Notes under the pieces: generated by a model
Database searches by the model: none
Told to the model about the DNA's origin: nothing
Seen by the model: the letters and a program-made list of their open reading frames with translations, nothing else
Program-made: the position numbers and the translations under genes
In this document: positions 1 through 10,164 of the stretch, piece after piece
Layout of the letters: the number at the start of each line of letters is the position of its first letter
Numbering within the stretch: the first letter of the stretch is position 1
From: Neoarius graeffei
Taxonomy: Eukaryota; Chordata; Actinopteri; Siluriformes; Ariidae
Length of the DNA stretch: 64,000 nucleotides
Assembly (NCBI RefSeq): GCF_027579695.1
Contig: NC_083577.1
Location: 29,571,698 to 29,635,697 of the forward strand
Direction of reading: 5' to 3'

Positions 1-320
1 GCGTTTGACCGACAAGATGGCGTCTGTCACAATCTGGATCGGCTGTGACGTCACATGCAAGTGCTCCAAAGGGAGTATCAGGTATTTATCCTCTCATGGA
101 TGAAAAGCAATCCTAACGTGTCGTTGAGTCATCCTGTTGGTGTGGGTCACTGGGGGCTGGGTGTGAACGGCCTAGAGAGTCATTGGGATGATCAATGAAT
201 TGTTGGTTCTCTCTGTCCTCCTGTGAGTCACTGAAAACAGCTGGGTTTTGGTGTGCATTCAGTTGTCTGGGAAGTGTGCTAAGGACTGCATTGTAGGTGG
301 CTGATAAATGATGTCACATA
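1..320. other. Unassigned sequence, no gene seen
   Basis: I find no convincing coding region, repeat end or RNA in this stretch before the first MITE. Confidence 0.4.
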
Positions 321-873
321 CCCCTTTTCCACCAAATCAGTTCCAGGGCTGGTTCACAACCCGTTCAACTTGCGAGCCAGCTGAGAACCAATTTTCTTTT
401 CCACAGCTCGCGGTGCTAAGGGAAGCCACATCATTACGTCGCTGTATATGTCAGTTACGTCGCTGTATACGTCATTACGTCACTGTATACGTCAGTTATG
501 TCGCTACGTTTGCATAAACCTTGGCGCGAATATCGAAGCAAAAACAACGCGGAAGAAGCAGCAGCAACAACAACAACAATAATAATAATAATGGATGACT
601 TCGCGTTTGTACAGCTGCTGCTTCTCGTCACTTAAAAATGGCGATCTTTCGCGGTCTTGTTATTGTTGTTGGTCTTAACAACTCCGCCCCCCCCCCCCGC
701 CCCCCCGCTGACGTAAGCGGTTCTTTCCTCTGGCCCAGCAGAGAGTTGGTGCTAGCCTGGAACCAGTTTTTCTGGCCCCAGAGCCAGTTCTTTGTCAGTG
801 GAAACAGAAAACCCGGTTCCAAACTAAGCACTGGCCCCGAACCAGCCCTGGAACTGCTTTGGTGGAAAAGGGG
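321..873. mobile_element. Long-TIR MITE (non-autonomous DNA transposon)
   Basis: The left end starts CCCCTTTTCCACCAAA and continues into a CAGTTCCAGGGCTGGTTC-type segment. The right end is the reverse complement of about the first 35 bases with one mismatch (GAACCAGCCCTGGAACTG, then TTTGGTGGAAAAGGGG). The similarity continues patchily further inwards. There is no transposase; the interior has a CRE-like repeat array and a C-run. The target-site duplication is not clear, so the superfamily is left open. Confidence 0.75.
431..510. repeat. About 20-bp tandem array of CRE-like TTACGTCR sites
   Basis: Roughly 20-21 bp units (TTACGTCGCTGTATAYGTCA type) repeat three to four times inside the MITE. 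Each carries ACGTC cores, several reading TTACGTCA or ATACGTCA, close to the CREB/ATF site. The repeat is seen directly; factor binding is an inference. Confidence 0.6.
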
Positions 874-1018
874 CATTAGACCACCACCTCTGTTCAGTGA
901 TAGCCGTTCCATCAATCCATACAATGATCACCGTTGTAATTCCGTTTTCCGCATACCCAAAACCAATACGATCCTGTGTTTTGATCTAAACGGAAAGCCT
1001 CAGGGTCGAGGTCACTAC

Positions 1019-2018
1019 TAGAGCCCTGCACTCCTGTGGGAGTCCTGTGGGACCCGCGGGACCTGACGCAAAGCAGTGCGGCGCGGGACAAATTTTGAAA
1101 GCTCATTGCGGGCATGGGCGGGAGGGGGAGTGCACAATGCGGGAGCAGTGATAAGCTGCAGTCCCGCTAACTAAAAACGTGTTTAAAATAAAATTTATAA
1201 ATTATTAATTTATGTCTATCATATATAATTTGTGCTGGATATTTTATTTGGCATTAATAAAAACATTTTAAGATGCCTAAATTTGCGGATGTGGTCTAAT
1301 CTCGCGTACGTTTCCGATTCCTTTCTGGTCTTCCGTGTTTGAGATCTCAGATCATGGCGGAAGAGCAGAGCTCCTCTAGTGAAGCTCACAGTGCTTCAGA
1401 AGTAAGTGCTGCTTTAAAAAGAGGTACATTTACCGTTAAGTCAAGAGTCCTGAAATCAGACATTTGGAAGTCGTTCTCACTCGTGTACGATGCAGAGGGA
1501 GATCAGCTATTTATGCTCAAATCAGATATTTATGCTCAAATCCACTCAAAGTAGGGGGCGGGGCACCATCATGCTGTGTCTTTAAATTATATTAATTTCT
1601 TATAGGCCTACTTGTATTTCCTAGAATGTAAATGTGAGGAGTGACATATAAGCTATGTGCAATGTACAATATTCTTAATATCCACTGTAGATTTTGGTAG
1701 GTGTGTTGGGTATCTCTGTAAAGCCTCAGCTGCGCGTGCCGCCTGGCAACGCGCACCCTCGCTACGTGCGCTAGGTGAAGGATCGGTCAGTGGAGAGCTC
1801 AGCTAAGCTCAGCATGTTTAATTCCCCAAGCCAATGACAAGAACTTTTGTGAGAAATAACGTGAACGTCTGCATCATTCGGGATTTGCGGGCGGGAGCGG
1901 GACAAAATATGGCAGGCGGGAGCGGGACTGAAAATCATAATTCTTTGCGGGAGTGGGCGGGAGCGGGACTGCACAATGCGGGAGCGGGACTGAAAATCCT
2001 GTCCCGCGCAGACCTCTA
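1019..2018 (+). mobile_element. hAT-type DNA transposon, internally deleted
   Basis: A perfect 8-bp TSD, GTCACTAC, sits at 1011-1018 and 2019-2026. The ends read TAGAGCCCTGC and, on the other strand, TAGAGGTCTGC. Subterminal repeats rich in GCGGGAGCGGGAC occur at the right end and in diverged form at the left. An 8-bp TSD with short TIRs is the hAT signature. Most of the transposase is missing; only an N-terminal fragment remains. Confidence 0.85.
1354..1554 (+). pseudogene. hAT transposase N-terminus, truncated BED-finger region
   Basis: A short open frame starts with an acidic, Ser-rich stretch and then reads KSRVLKSDIWKSFSLVYD, like the start of the BED zinc finger in hAT transposases. 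It stops before the first zinc-binding cysteines. It lies inside the hAT element at 1019-2018. It is a remnant and unlikely to make a functional protein; the BED assignment rests on motif recognition only. Confidence 0.5.
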
Positions 2019-2026
2019 GTCACTAC

Positions 2027-3098
2027 CTCACCAAAAGTAGTAACTTAAAATCACTACGCCATATAAAAATTTAGTTATAAATCTGCGATTTTGTTTTTTA
2101 AAACGAAAGCTGAAAATTAGGTATAGATTATGTTTCTTACAGAATATGTTACGATGGAAGCTGGTCTTGTATGAATTTCTGAGCTATAAGAGTCGTGGTC
2201 TATTTTTTACCATAGCATGTTATTTGTGTGCGGGGAAGGACACACATTAACAATTTGCATGTGTAGAATGGAATTTTCCACTCCGACAGTTAGAAGTTGA
2301 TCGTGCTTCCATTTGCGGTCTTTCTGTTACGTGAGTGATCTGTTCGGACGTTATCACTGAAAAGGTGAGTTTTGACAGTTTTATTTTGTTTTAGTCTTGC
2401 AGTATAAGCCAATAGAATGTTTCTTTTTCATCTTACTTTCATATTTCATAGTGTTTGCGTATTTTTGGCCAATATTTTGCAACCATGGTCAATTTAGATC
2501 AAACTTTTGATAGAATCTACAGCCAGTCATGTTGCCGTGCCCCCACCTTGCACTCCGTCCGGTGCGGTAGTGATATCCTGTTGCTCGCGCGCCGGAGCAG
2601 AGACCTGCGCGACCTTCAGCCGGTACAGTCGCTGTTCTTTTACCACCGCCGTTATTCTCATCTTTCCGGTGTGTTCTTGATTTTTCCATTGTGTCCTATT
2701 GTCCTATTTCACCATATCAAATACCCAAAATGTATCATATTATTCATATTTAAGTAAATAATCAATTCAGTCATCATAACTTGGCATTTTTAACCCAAGC
2801 AATCAAAAAGAGGAAATTTATTCAATATTTTCACTCATCTGTGAAGGAGGGGCTTTAATTCTTCATGATGTAGTTATTTTATATGTAAATCAATTTTACA
2901 AAAGCATTTGAATTGTAATCAAAAAAATTTCCACAGTGGAGGCCAGATAAAACAAGACACTATCTTTATTCTTATTAAACATTACAAAAGAAACATTGAG
3001 TGTTAGGTAAATGCAAAAAAAATATTAAAATTAGAAATTTATTTTTTGACCATAATGTCCCAAATGAGAGACCAGTTTCTGAGATGGACCCATAGAGT
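2027..3098. other. Unassigned AT-rich sequence
   Basis: No recognisable gene, repeat boundary or RNA. One open stretch near 2455-2757 has no familiar domain and is probably chance. Confidence 0.4.
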
Positions 3099-3547
3099 AG
3101 TATCTCACTGGGCTGCGACAGCTTGCGACAAATTGCGAACGTCATTCGCGAGAGAGTTTCAAAAGTGTCTTGAAACATTTGCGGGGATTCTCAATTTCCT
3201 CGCATGAGTCGCAAAGTGTTGCTCCTTCGCCGCTGAAATTTTGAACATGTTCAAAAAATTCGTGCAACAAAATTTCTCTCAAAATAGCCGCAAATGCGTT
3301 TCTGGTGTCGCAAAGCCGTCGCAAACCCTTCTCAAGTCAGTTTCCATGAGGCTTCCTCTACTGCCTGCCGAGGGAAAGCCAGGCTGCGACAGCCTGCGAC
3401 TAGTTGGAGACACAACAATTGCGGTAAAATATGCAAATATCAATTCAGTGTGATTCCAAGTGAAAATTGTCGCTAATTTGCATACTTTATCGCAATTGTT
3501 GTGTCTCCAACTAGTTGCAGGCTGTCGAATCCCAGTGAGATACTGGC
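3099..3547. mobile_element. Palindromic MITE with AGTATCTCACTGGG ends
   Basis: The left end (AGTATCTCACTGGG, then GCGACAGC.TGCGAC) matches the reverse complement of the right end near 3525-3546. The inner right half contains a near-perfect inverted repeat: about 3383-3430 pairs with about 3477-3527 around ACTAGTTGGAGACACAACAA. No coding content. Class unknown. Confidence 0.7.
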
Positions 3548-3564
3548 TTATAGCAACAAGTACC

Positions 3565-3818
3565 TGTGGCAGCGAGGCGTGGTCAAGCACCGGTCTGTGA
3601 CCGGAGGGCGGAGTCAGGGAAGGTAAGTGGCAGAATCACTGCACCTGATGTCAATTAACCTGTGTTTGTGTGTCTTCCCCAGTGACCGCACCCTATATAA
3701 GGAGAGAGAGAGAGCAGAGGAAGGAAGCTCGCTCCCCAACCAGATGACTGATGTGTGTGTGCATGTCTGTGTGACTGGGAGATTGTAATGCTGAAAAGCT
3801 GCAAATAAAGAGTTTTTT
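3565..3818 (+). repeat. 5' LTR of Gmr1-like copy 1, 3'-truncated
   Basis: It matches the 3' LTR at 8967-9278 through the CTATATAAGG promoter box (near 3694) and the AATAAAGAGTTTTTT polyadenylation region. The last about 60 bp of the LTR, the primer-binding site and the gag start are missing. The sequence jumps into mid-gag near 3819. Confidence 0.88.
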
Positions 3819-4660
3819 TCTAGTCTATGCAGACCTGCACCGGGCCGTCCTCCAGCATGTGGGGCGCACCCCAGACCAACAACGCCAGCACTTCCACGCT
3901 CTACGCCTAGAGGAGGTCGGCCGGCCATTCGCGTTTGGCCAGCAACTCTGGGACGCCTGCCGGTGGTGGCTGAGGGCTGACAACCGCGACGCCGAGTAGA
4001 TCATCGATCTGGTGGTACTGGAGCAGTTCATCGCCCGACTTCCCGAAGGGACCACAGAGTGGGTCCAATGCCACCGCCCGGCATCGCTGGATCAGGCCAT
4101 CGAGTTGGCAGAGGATCATCTGGCGGCTGTTCCAACGGCAGGATCGCAGATCTCCTCCTCTCTCCTCTCTCTCTCGTCCTTGCCCTGTTCCCCCACCGCA
4201 GAGGCAGGGGCCGGCTCCACCCCAGCCGGCCCACCGCACCCGGGGTGCCCTACCGTTTCCCGCTTCCGTGTCTGTCTCCCCCCCCTCAGGTGAGTGAGCC
4301 CCAGAGCGCTGGTGCAGAGAGAGAGCCTGGGCTGGTTTGCTGGCACTGCGGGGAGCCTGGGCACCTCCAGCATCAGTGCTCGGCAATGGAGGTGGGCGCG
4401 GTGGTCTGGATCCCCGACGCGCCAGGAACCGCCCTCGATTGGGCCGGAGCGTATCACATACCGGTGAGTGTCCAAGGGGATACATATCAGGCTTTGGTGG
4501 ACTCCAGCAGTAATCAGACCTCAATCCACCAAAGCCTGGTGCAAGACGAGGCTTTGGGGGGAGCACAATTAGTGAAGGTGTTGTGTGTGCACGGGGATGT
4601 TCACAACTACCCTTTAGTGTCGGTTCACATTCTATTTTGAGGGGAAAAATTTAGTGTAAA
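3819..4660 (+). pseudogene. gag: gag-protease remnant of Gmr1-like copy 1
   Basis: Translation enters gag at the SCAN-like region (QRQHFHALRLEEVGRPFAFG), hits a TAG at 3997-3999, and continues (VLEQFIARLPEGTTEWVQCH). After a proline-rich linker in another frame comes one CCHC zinc knuckle, CWHCGEPGHLQHQC, near 4338. The protease motif reads ALVDSSS where copy 2 has ALVDSG, so the Gly after the catalytic Asp-Ser is lost. Gag would form the particle and the knuckle would bind RNA. This copy lacks its N-terminal half and is non-functional. Confidence 0.8.
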
Positions 4661-4697
4661 GGCGGCGGTTAATCCTTGCCTTACCCACTCGATAATT

Positions 4698-5152
4698 TTG
4701 GGGACTGATTGGCTGGGATTTCGGGAGTTAATGACTCATTTAGTGAAGAGTGGGTCCTGCCGTAGTTCAGCAGGGGGAGGTCCCAGTGTGGCATTGGCGG
4801 GAGCAGCTGTCACAGAGCTGTCTACATCATCTCCGCATCAGAGTGAGGAGCAGCAGGCTCCTCCTCCCTCTCTCGGGGAATCCCTCGCGGATTTCCCATT
4901 AGAGCAGTCTCAAGACGAGACTCTACGGCATGCGTTTGACCAAGTGAGAGTAATCGATGGTCAAACACTCCAGCCAAACGCCACCCCGTCCTTCCCCTAT
5001 TTTTCCATTATGAAGGATAGATTATACCGAGTGACGCAGGACACTCAGACTAAGGAGCCGATAACACAACTTTTGATCCCAAAGAGATGCCAGGAATTGG
5101 TATTCCAGGCGGCTCACTTTAATCCCATGGCTGGACACTTGGGGCAGGATAA
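4698..5152 (+). pseudogene. pol: Protease-integrase linker and integrase zinc finger, copy 1 (5' part)
   Basis: It reads through the protease-integrase linker (DETLRHAFDQVRVIDG) into the start of the integrase HHCC finger (HFNPMAGHLGQD). There it is cut by the retroposon insert at 5153-5374. The frame resumes after the insert. Confidence 0.75.
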
Positions 5153-5374
5153 TGAGGATGGGTTCCCTTTTGAGTCTGGTTCCTCTCGAGGTTTCTTCCT
5201 CATGTCGTCTGAGGGAGTTTTTCCTTGCCACCGTCGCCACAGGCTTGCTCATTGGGGATAGATTAGGGATAAAATTAGCTCATGTTTTAAGTCGTTTAAA
5301 TTCTGTAAAGCTGCTTTGCGACAATGTTTATTGTTAAAAGCGCTGTACAAATAAACTTGATTTGATTTTGATTT
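5153..5374 (+). mobile_element. LINE-tail/SINE-like retroposon insertion
   Basis: A 222-bp segment interrupts integrase and is bounded by a GATAA repeat (5148-5152 and 5375-5379). It ends in a TTTGAT/TGATT simple tail. Removing it rejoins the integrase finger. A related piece lies in the opposite orientation at 48107-48219, sharing the CTGCTTTGCGACAATGT core and an ATACAAATAAACTTGA-like 3' end. It looks like the 3' end of a non-LTR element or a derived SINE; family not named. Confidence 0.75.
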
Positions 5375-5379
5375 GATAA

Positions 5380-6175
5380 GACACTCGTCCGAATAATGGC
5401 CTGGTTCTATTGGCCAGGGATTCGCGGCGATGTCCGTAGGTGGTGTACGGCGTGCCACGAATGCCAGTTAGTAAATCCAGCGGCCATTCCAAAAGCGCCT
5501 TTGCGCCTGCTACCATTAATCGGGATCCCGTTCGAAAGAATTGGGATGGATCTCGTCGGGCCATTAGATCGGTCAACACGAGGGTATCGCTTTATTTTAG
5601 TTCTGGTGGACTATGCAACGCGATACCTGGAAGCAGTGCCTCTTCGTAATGTCTCAGCATGTAGTATTGCGGAAGCACTCTTTCACGTCATCTCCCGAGT
5701 CGGAATCCCCAAAGAGATTCTGACTGATCAAGGCACTTCGTTTATGTCACACGCACTGCGTGAACTGTATGGGTTACTGGGAATTAAGCCGATCCGCACC
5801 AGCGTTTATCACCCACAAACGGACGGTTTAGTTGAACGGTTCAATCGCACCCTCAAGAATATAATTAAAAAGCTTGTACGTGAGGATGCACGCAATTGGG
5901 ATAAATGGCTCGAACCCCTGTTATTCGCAGTGCGAGAGGCCCCACAAGCCTCCACGGAGTTCTCCCCATTTGAATTATTATATGGGTGTAAGCCACGCAG
6001 CATCCTAGATGTACTGCGGGAAAATTGGGAGGAGGGACCTTCACCAAGCAAAAATGAAATTCAATACGTTATCGACCTGCGTGCAAAACTCCACACACTC
6101 ACACCTAACCCAGGAGAATTTGCGGCAGGCCCAAGAATGGCAAATCCACATGTACGACAGGGGTACGTGCCTTAG
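5380..6175 (+). pseudogene. pol: Integrase of Gmr1-like copy 1 (frameshifted at C-terminus)
   Basis: It contains the rest of the HHCC finger (WCTACHECQ) and the DDE core. The visible catalytic positions are Asp in GMDLVGPLD, Asp in ILTDQGTSF and Glu in GLVERFNRTLKN. It precedes RT in the pol order. A 2-nt loss near 6100, relative to copies 2 and 3, moves the reading into the next frame, where a chromo/SH3-like C-terminal segment (FTPGDKVLVLLP) continues into RT. Confidence 0.85.
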
Positions 6176-7569
6176 GGAGTTCACACCGGGAGATAAAGTA
6201 CTCGTACTGTTGCCCACATCGAGCTCCAAATTGATCGCCAAGTGGCAAGGACCCTTTGAGGTCACACGACGAGTCAGGGACGTTGACTATGAGGTGAGGC
6301 GAACGGACAGGGGTGGGGCCCTACAGATTTACCACCTCAATCTGCTCAAACTCTGGAACGAGGAGGTCCCGGTGGCGTTGGTGTCGTTGGTTCCAGAGAA
6401 GGCGGGGCTGGGGCCAGGGGTTCAAAAGGGAACATTGACATCGCTTACCTCTCCGGTCCCCTGTGGAGACCACCTCTCCCCGACCCAACTCACGGAGGTT
6501 GCTCAGTTGCAGACCGAATTTTCGGACGTGTTCTCGCCCCTGCCCGGCCGCACCCGCCTCATAGAACACTACATTGAGATGCCCCCGGAGGTGATAGTGC
6601 ACAGCCGCCCTTACAGGCTGCCTGAACACAAGAAAAAGGTGGTTCGGGAAGAACTCAAGGCCATGCTCGAAATGGGCATCGTCGAGGAGTCCCACAGTGA
6701 CTGGAGCAGCCCGGTGGTCTTGGTTCCCAAGGCCGACGGGTCAGTCCGGTTCTGTGTGGACTATAGAAAAGTCAACGCGGTGTCTAAATTCGATGCGTAC
6801 CCAATGCCTCGTATTGACAAGTTGCTGGATCGACTAGGCACGGCTCGCTTTTATTCGACACTGGACTTGACAAAGGGATATTGGCAGATCCCCTTGACTC
6901 CACTATCCCGAGAAAAAACGTCCTTTTCCACACCGTTTGGCTTACACCAATTTGTCACACTTCCTTTTGGGCTGTTTGGGGCGCCTGCTACATTCCAGCG
7001 GCTTATGGACAGGGTCCTCCGCCCCCACGCCACCTATGCGGCCGCATACTTAGACGACATCATAATCTATAGTAATGACTGGCCACGGCATCTGCAACAC
7101 CGGAGGGCCGTCCTTAGGTCACTGAGGCGAGCGGGTCTCACCGCCAACCCGAAGAAGTGTGCGATTGGGTGGGTGGAAGTACGGTATCTGGGCTTCCACT
7201 TGGGCAATGGGCAGGTGCGTCCCCAACTTAATAAGACAGCAGCGATTGCGGCCTGCCCGAGCCCCAAGACCAAAAAGGGGGTGAGACAGTTCCTGGGGAT
7301 GGCTGGCTACTATCGTAGGTTTATACCTAATTATTCGGATGTCACCAGCCCGCTGACTGATCTCACTAAAAAGGGGGCACCAGATCCGGTCCAGTGGACA
7401 GAGCAATGCCAGCGGGCTTTCTCTGAGGTGAAGGCTGCACTGTGTGGTGGGCCACTGTTACACTCCCCTGACTTTTCTCTCCCCTTTATGTTGCAGACAG
7501 ACGCGTCGGACAGAGGGCTGGGGGCCGTTTTGTCCCAGGAGGTGGAGGGGGAGGATCGCCCCGTGCTAT
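6101..7569 (+). pseudogene. pol: Reverse transcriptase and partial RNase H, Gmr1-like copy 1
   Basis: After the integrase C-terminal GDKVLVLLP segment, the frame runs through the pre-RT linker (FSDVFSPLPGRT) into RT. RT motifs are VLVPKADGSVRFCVDYRKVN, LDLTKGYWQIPL, and the active-site AAYLDDIIIYS. The connection reads TKKGVRQFLGMAGYYRRFIPNY. RNase H starts at LQTDASDRGLGAVLSQ and is cut after the codon for Leu in RPVL by the insertion at 7570. The RT core itself is open and its YLDD box is intact. Confidence 0.9.
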
Positions 7570-7635
7570 TGAGGTATTTCACCTGATGTCACAGGGTCAC
7601 GTGACGCCCCGGTGTCTGCCATTTTGAACGTCAAG

Positions 7636-7966
7636 CTAGCTAATGTCAACAACACTAGCTGGTATGTTACTGTAGCAATGTTTACGTTCAGTCATTTGGA
7701 TGACTGTTAAAACCTTTCAGTCTCAAGTTTTTCCTTTACTGGATTTACTAGTTTACTGAGCTAGCACGCCGGCAGGCTAGCGCGCGCCGGCCACCGGCTG
7801 GCTAGCGTGCGCTAGCTCCCAGCTTGCCCAAGCGCGCTAGCTCAGTAAACTAGTAAATCCAGTAAAGGAAAAACTTGAGACTGAAAGGTTTTAACAGTCA
7901 TCCAAATGACTGAACGTAAACATTGCTACGGTAACATACCAGCTATGATGTTGTTGACATTAGCTA
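7636..7966. repeat. Large near-perfect inverted repeat (hairpin), arms about 130 bp
   Basis: The left arm (about 7636-7765) and right arm (about 7836-7966) are near-perfect reverse complements. They run from AATGTCAACAAC through TTTACGTTCAGTCATTTGG to GTTTACTGAGCTAGC. The 70-bp loop is very GC-rich and itself made of GCTAGC-like repeats. It lies inside the ISL2EU-like element. Confidence 0.9.
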
Positions 7967-8263
7967 GTGCTAACAGCTAGTTGCTAATACACTGCTACAA
8001 CTACACCGACCCTAATAATAGTTCTTGGTCATTGCCTGGTAACAGCAAATTTATAACGGGCCATGTCTCAACAGACTAAGAAGTTATTTCAATGACATTT
8101 AATAACATTTTGTTTATCCTGAGGACCGAAAGTAAATGAAAATGTGAACAAACCTTAGCTGTAATAAGATGGCGACCACCAGCTCCAGGGACGACCCGCT
8201 GATGTAGGCATGTTACCCAGCCTGACACAAAATATTTGTAGGTATCCAAACTCTTATACGCTT

Positions 8264-8600
8264 TCAGATCAATACCTGTGTATGGCGATGGGTTTTTAAC
8301 GACATACGGTAGGTATACAGATCATGTGGGCCGAAGTCAGGTAAAGACGAGGGCTTCGTGTACTTCCGTACGTCAGTGAACAATCCTGGTGGAAGCAGGT
8401 AAACATCGTTCTCTAAGCCTGCTAACCTCAATTTTTGCAAATACCTCTCCCTCTGCTCACCCTGTAAATGCCCTACGTCGCTGGATAGTGAAGGTGTTTT
8501 CTGCATCTCGCTCCTTTTTCTTTTATGTTTTTCATTTGTCGCCTTCCTCGCATTCAAACTGATTCGAGCCGTGCCGTCCAAAATGGCAGCATCACATGAC
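8264..8600 (-). pseudogene. N-terminal fragment of ISL2EU-type (YqaJ-associated) protein
   Basis: The minus-strand frame includes LRLAGLENDVYLLPPGLF and LPDFGPHDLYTYRMS, which resemble the region upstream of the YqaJ nuclease domain in proteins carried by ISL2EU elements. The YqaJ domain itself is absent, and the reading enters the terminal repeat at its N-terminus. Recognition is from memory of the family; moderate confidence. Confidence 0.5.
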
Positions 8601-8626
8601 TTGGTCACGTGAGTGAAATACCTCAA

Positions 8627-8966
8627 TACATCAGCAGAAACCTGTCGGTGCATGAGGGGCACTACAGCACCATAGAGAAAGAGTGCCTAGCCATCTAGTG
8701 GGCGGTCCTCACCCTCCGCTACTGCCTGCTGGGACGCCCTTTCACCCTCTGTTCAGACCACGCACCCCTCCAGTGGCTCCACCGCATGAAGGATGCCAGC
8801 GTGTGGATCACCCATTGGTATCTGGCACTCCAGCCCTTTAATTTCAAGGTGCTCCACAGGCTGGGGGCGCAGATGGTCGTGGCGGACTTCCTCTCCCGTC
8901 AAAGGCAGGGGGGGAAGTCGGCTGCAGGCCGGATGGCTGCCCGGCCTGAGTCGGGCGGTGGGGGTA
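8627..8966 (+). pseudogene. pol: RNase H C-terminal part, Gmr1-like copy 1
   Basis: This continues RNase H after the transposon (STIEKECLAI, then a TAG stop at 8696-8698 where copies 2 and 3 have Lys). It runs on through RPFTLCSDHAPLQWLHRM to VVADFLSR, the usual Ty3/gypsy RNase H end. It abuts the 3' LTR. Confidence 0.82.
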
Positions 8967-9278
8967 TGTGGCAGCGGGGGCATGGTCAAGCATCGGTCTG
9001 TGACCAGAGGGCAGAGCCAGAGAAGGTAAGTGGCAGAATCACTGCACCTGATGTCAATTAACCTGTATTTGTGTGTCTTCCCCAGTGACCGTGCCCTATA
9101 TAAGGAGAGAGAGAGCAGAGGAAGGAAGCTCTCTCCCCAACCAGACGACTGATGTGTGTGTGCGTGTCTGTGTGACTGGGAGATTGTAATGCCGAAAAGC
9201 TGCAAATAAAGAGTTTTTTGGAACTCCGTTCTGGCCTGCCGTACTTCTGTGCTCCACCCACCCGCTCAAAGTCCTACA
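8967..9278 (+). repeat. 3' LTR of Gmr1-like copy 1
   Basis: 312 bp, TGTGGCAG to CCTACA. It holds a CTATATAAGG TATA-like box near 9096 and an AATAAAG polyadenylation signal near 9206. It is followed by the GTACC TSD. Unlike the 5' LTR it is complete. Confidence 0.92.
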
Positions 9279-9390
9279 GTACCTTAAAGGAGAACTGAGG
9301 TCCTTTTAAAACTTGCTTTATTTCTTAATGTGTTATTCAATTCCGTTTTCAGTTTTAGTAACCTTATATCGCAGCTCGTATTAGCAACTC

Positions 9391-9764
9391 CATCCATCCA
9401 TTATCTGTAGCTGCTTATCCTGTTCTACAGGGTCACAGGCAAGCTGGAGCCTATCCCAGCTGACGATGGGTGAGAGGCGGGGTACACCCTGGACAAGTCG
9501 CCAGGTCATTGCAGAGCTGACACATAGAGACAAACAACCATTCATCCTCACATTCACACCTAAAGTCAATTTAGAGCCACCAATTAGCCTAACCTGCATG
9601 TCTTTGGACTGTGGGGGGAAACCGGAGCACCCGGAGGAAACCCACACAGACACGGGGAGAACATGCAAACTCCACACAGAAAGGCCCTCGCCGGCCACGG
9701 GGCTCGAACCCAGGACCTTCTTGCTGTGAAGCGACAGTGCTAACCACTACACCACCGTGATGCC
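9391..9764 (-). mobile_element. DANA/Mermaid-type tRNA SINE
   Basis: On the minus strand the head has a Pol III A box (GTAGTGGTTAGCACTGTCGC) and B box (GGGTTCGAGCCC). Then come the conserved GGAGTTTGCATGTTCTCCCC and TGGGATAGGCTCCAGCTTGC segments, and a GGAT simple tail. Any open frame across it is a by-product. Confidence 0.9.
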
Positions 9765-10164
9765 TGTCATGGAAACTCTCAAAACTTAAACTCTCTGAGC
9801 AAAAATGATTCAAAGTCCAAAAGGTTACACAAAAGTTTAGACTTTTATTAAATCAAATAATAAAAGCCGAGTTCAGTCTACAGAGTGAACCAACACAAAA
9901 TCACAAAATTCTCATTTTATACAGTTTAAAAAAAAAAAACAGTGTATACAAATAATCTCACTGGTTAACATGTCACATCTTACCACTTCAACATTTTCTA
10001 TTGGGCAGTACATCTCATGCTTCTCATAATCAATCGAGCCAAATTTTCCAGTATGAATGGTCAATTCAGGAAGAATCAAAATGTGATAAGAAGTGGTACG
10101 TCATGAAGAACACAGCATCCAGAGTGTACAATATATGATTCAAAATGACGGGAGTCAAATTAGG
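9765..10164. other. Unassigned sequence
   Basis: No gene seen. The bases just after the SINE (ATGGAAACTCTCAAAAC) recur at about 55417-55436, next to the TRIM pseudogene, hinting at a shared duplicated edge. Confidence 0.35.

Larger units (their letters stand above)
7570..8625. mobile_element. ISL2EU-like DNA transposon inside RNase H of copy 1
   Basis: The termini are TGAGGTATTTCAC and its exact reverse complement, flanked by a 2-bp AT duplication (7568-7569 and 8626-8627). Removing the element plus one AT restores the RNase H frame (Val-Leu-Tyr-Ile). An AT target duplication is typical of the ISL2EU/IS4EU superfamily. The 1056-bp element is non-autonomous. It contains a 330-bp inverted repeat and the N-terminal part of an ISL2EU-type second protein. 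Confidence 0.78.
3565..9278 (+). mobile_element. Gmr1-like Ty3/gypsy LTR retrotransposon, copy 1 (defective)
   Basis: The element starts TGTGGCAG, ends CCTACA, and is flanked by a perfect 5-bp TSD, GTACC, at 3560-3564 and 9279-9283. The domain order is gag, protease, integrase, RT, RNase H. Integrase before RT is the hallmark of Gmr1-like elements and is unusual for Ty3/gypsy. It is damaged by a deletion from within the 5' LTR into gag, stop codons at 3997 and 8696, a 2-nt deletion near 6100, a 222-bp retroposon insert and a 1056-bp DNA transposon insert. Confidence 0.92.

Noticed and set aside
2455..2757. 100-codon open frame at 2455
   Set aside because: No familiar domain, codon pattern or splice context; probably chance.
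3907..4566. 219-codon minus-strand frame opposite copy 1 gag-protease
   Set aside because: Pro/Arg-rich shadow of the gag linker, not conserved in the other copies as a gene.
9700..9764. tRNA-like A and B boxes at SINE heads
   Set aside because: They cannot fold as a complete tRNA and are followed by the SINE body; they are Pol III promoters of SINEs, not tRNA genes.
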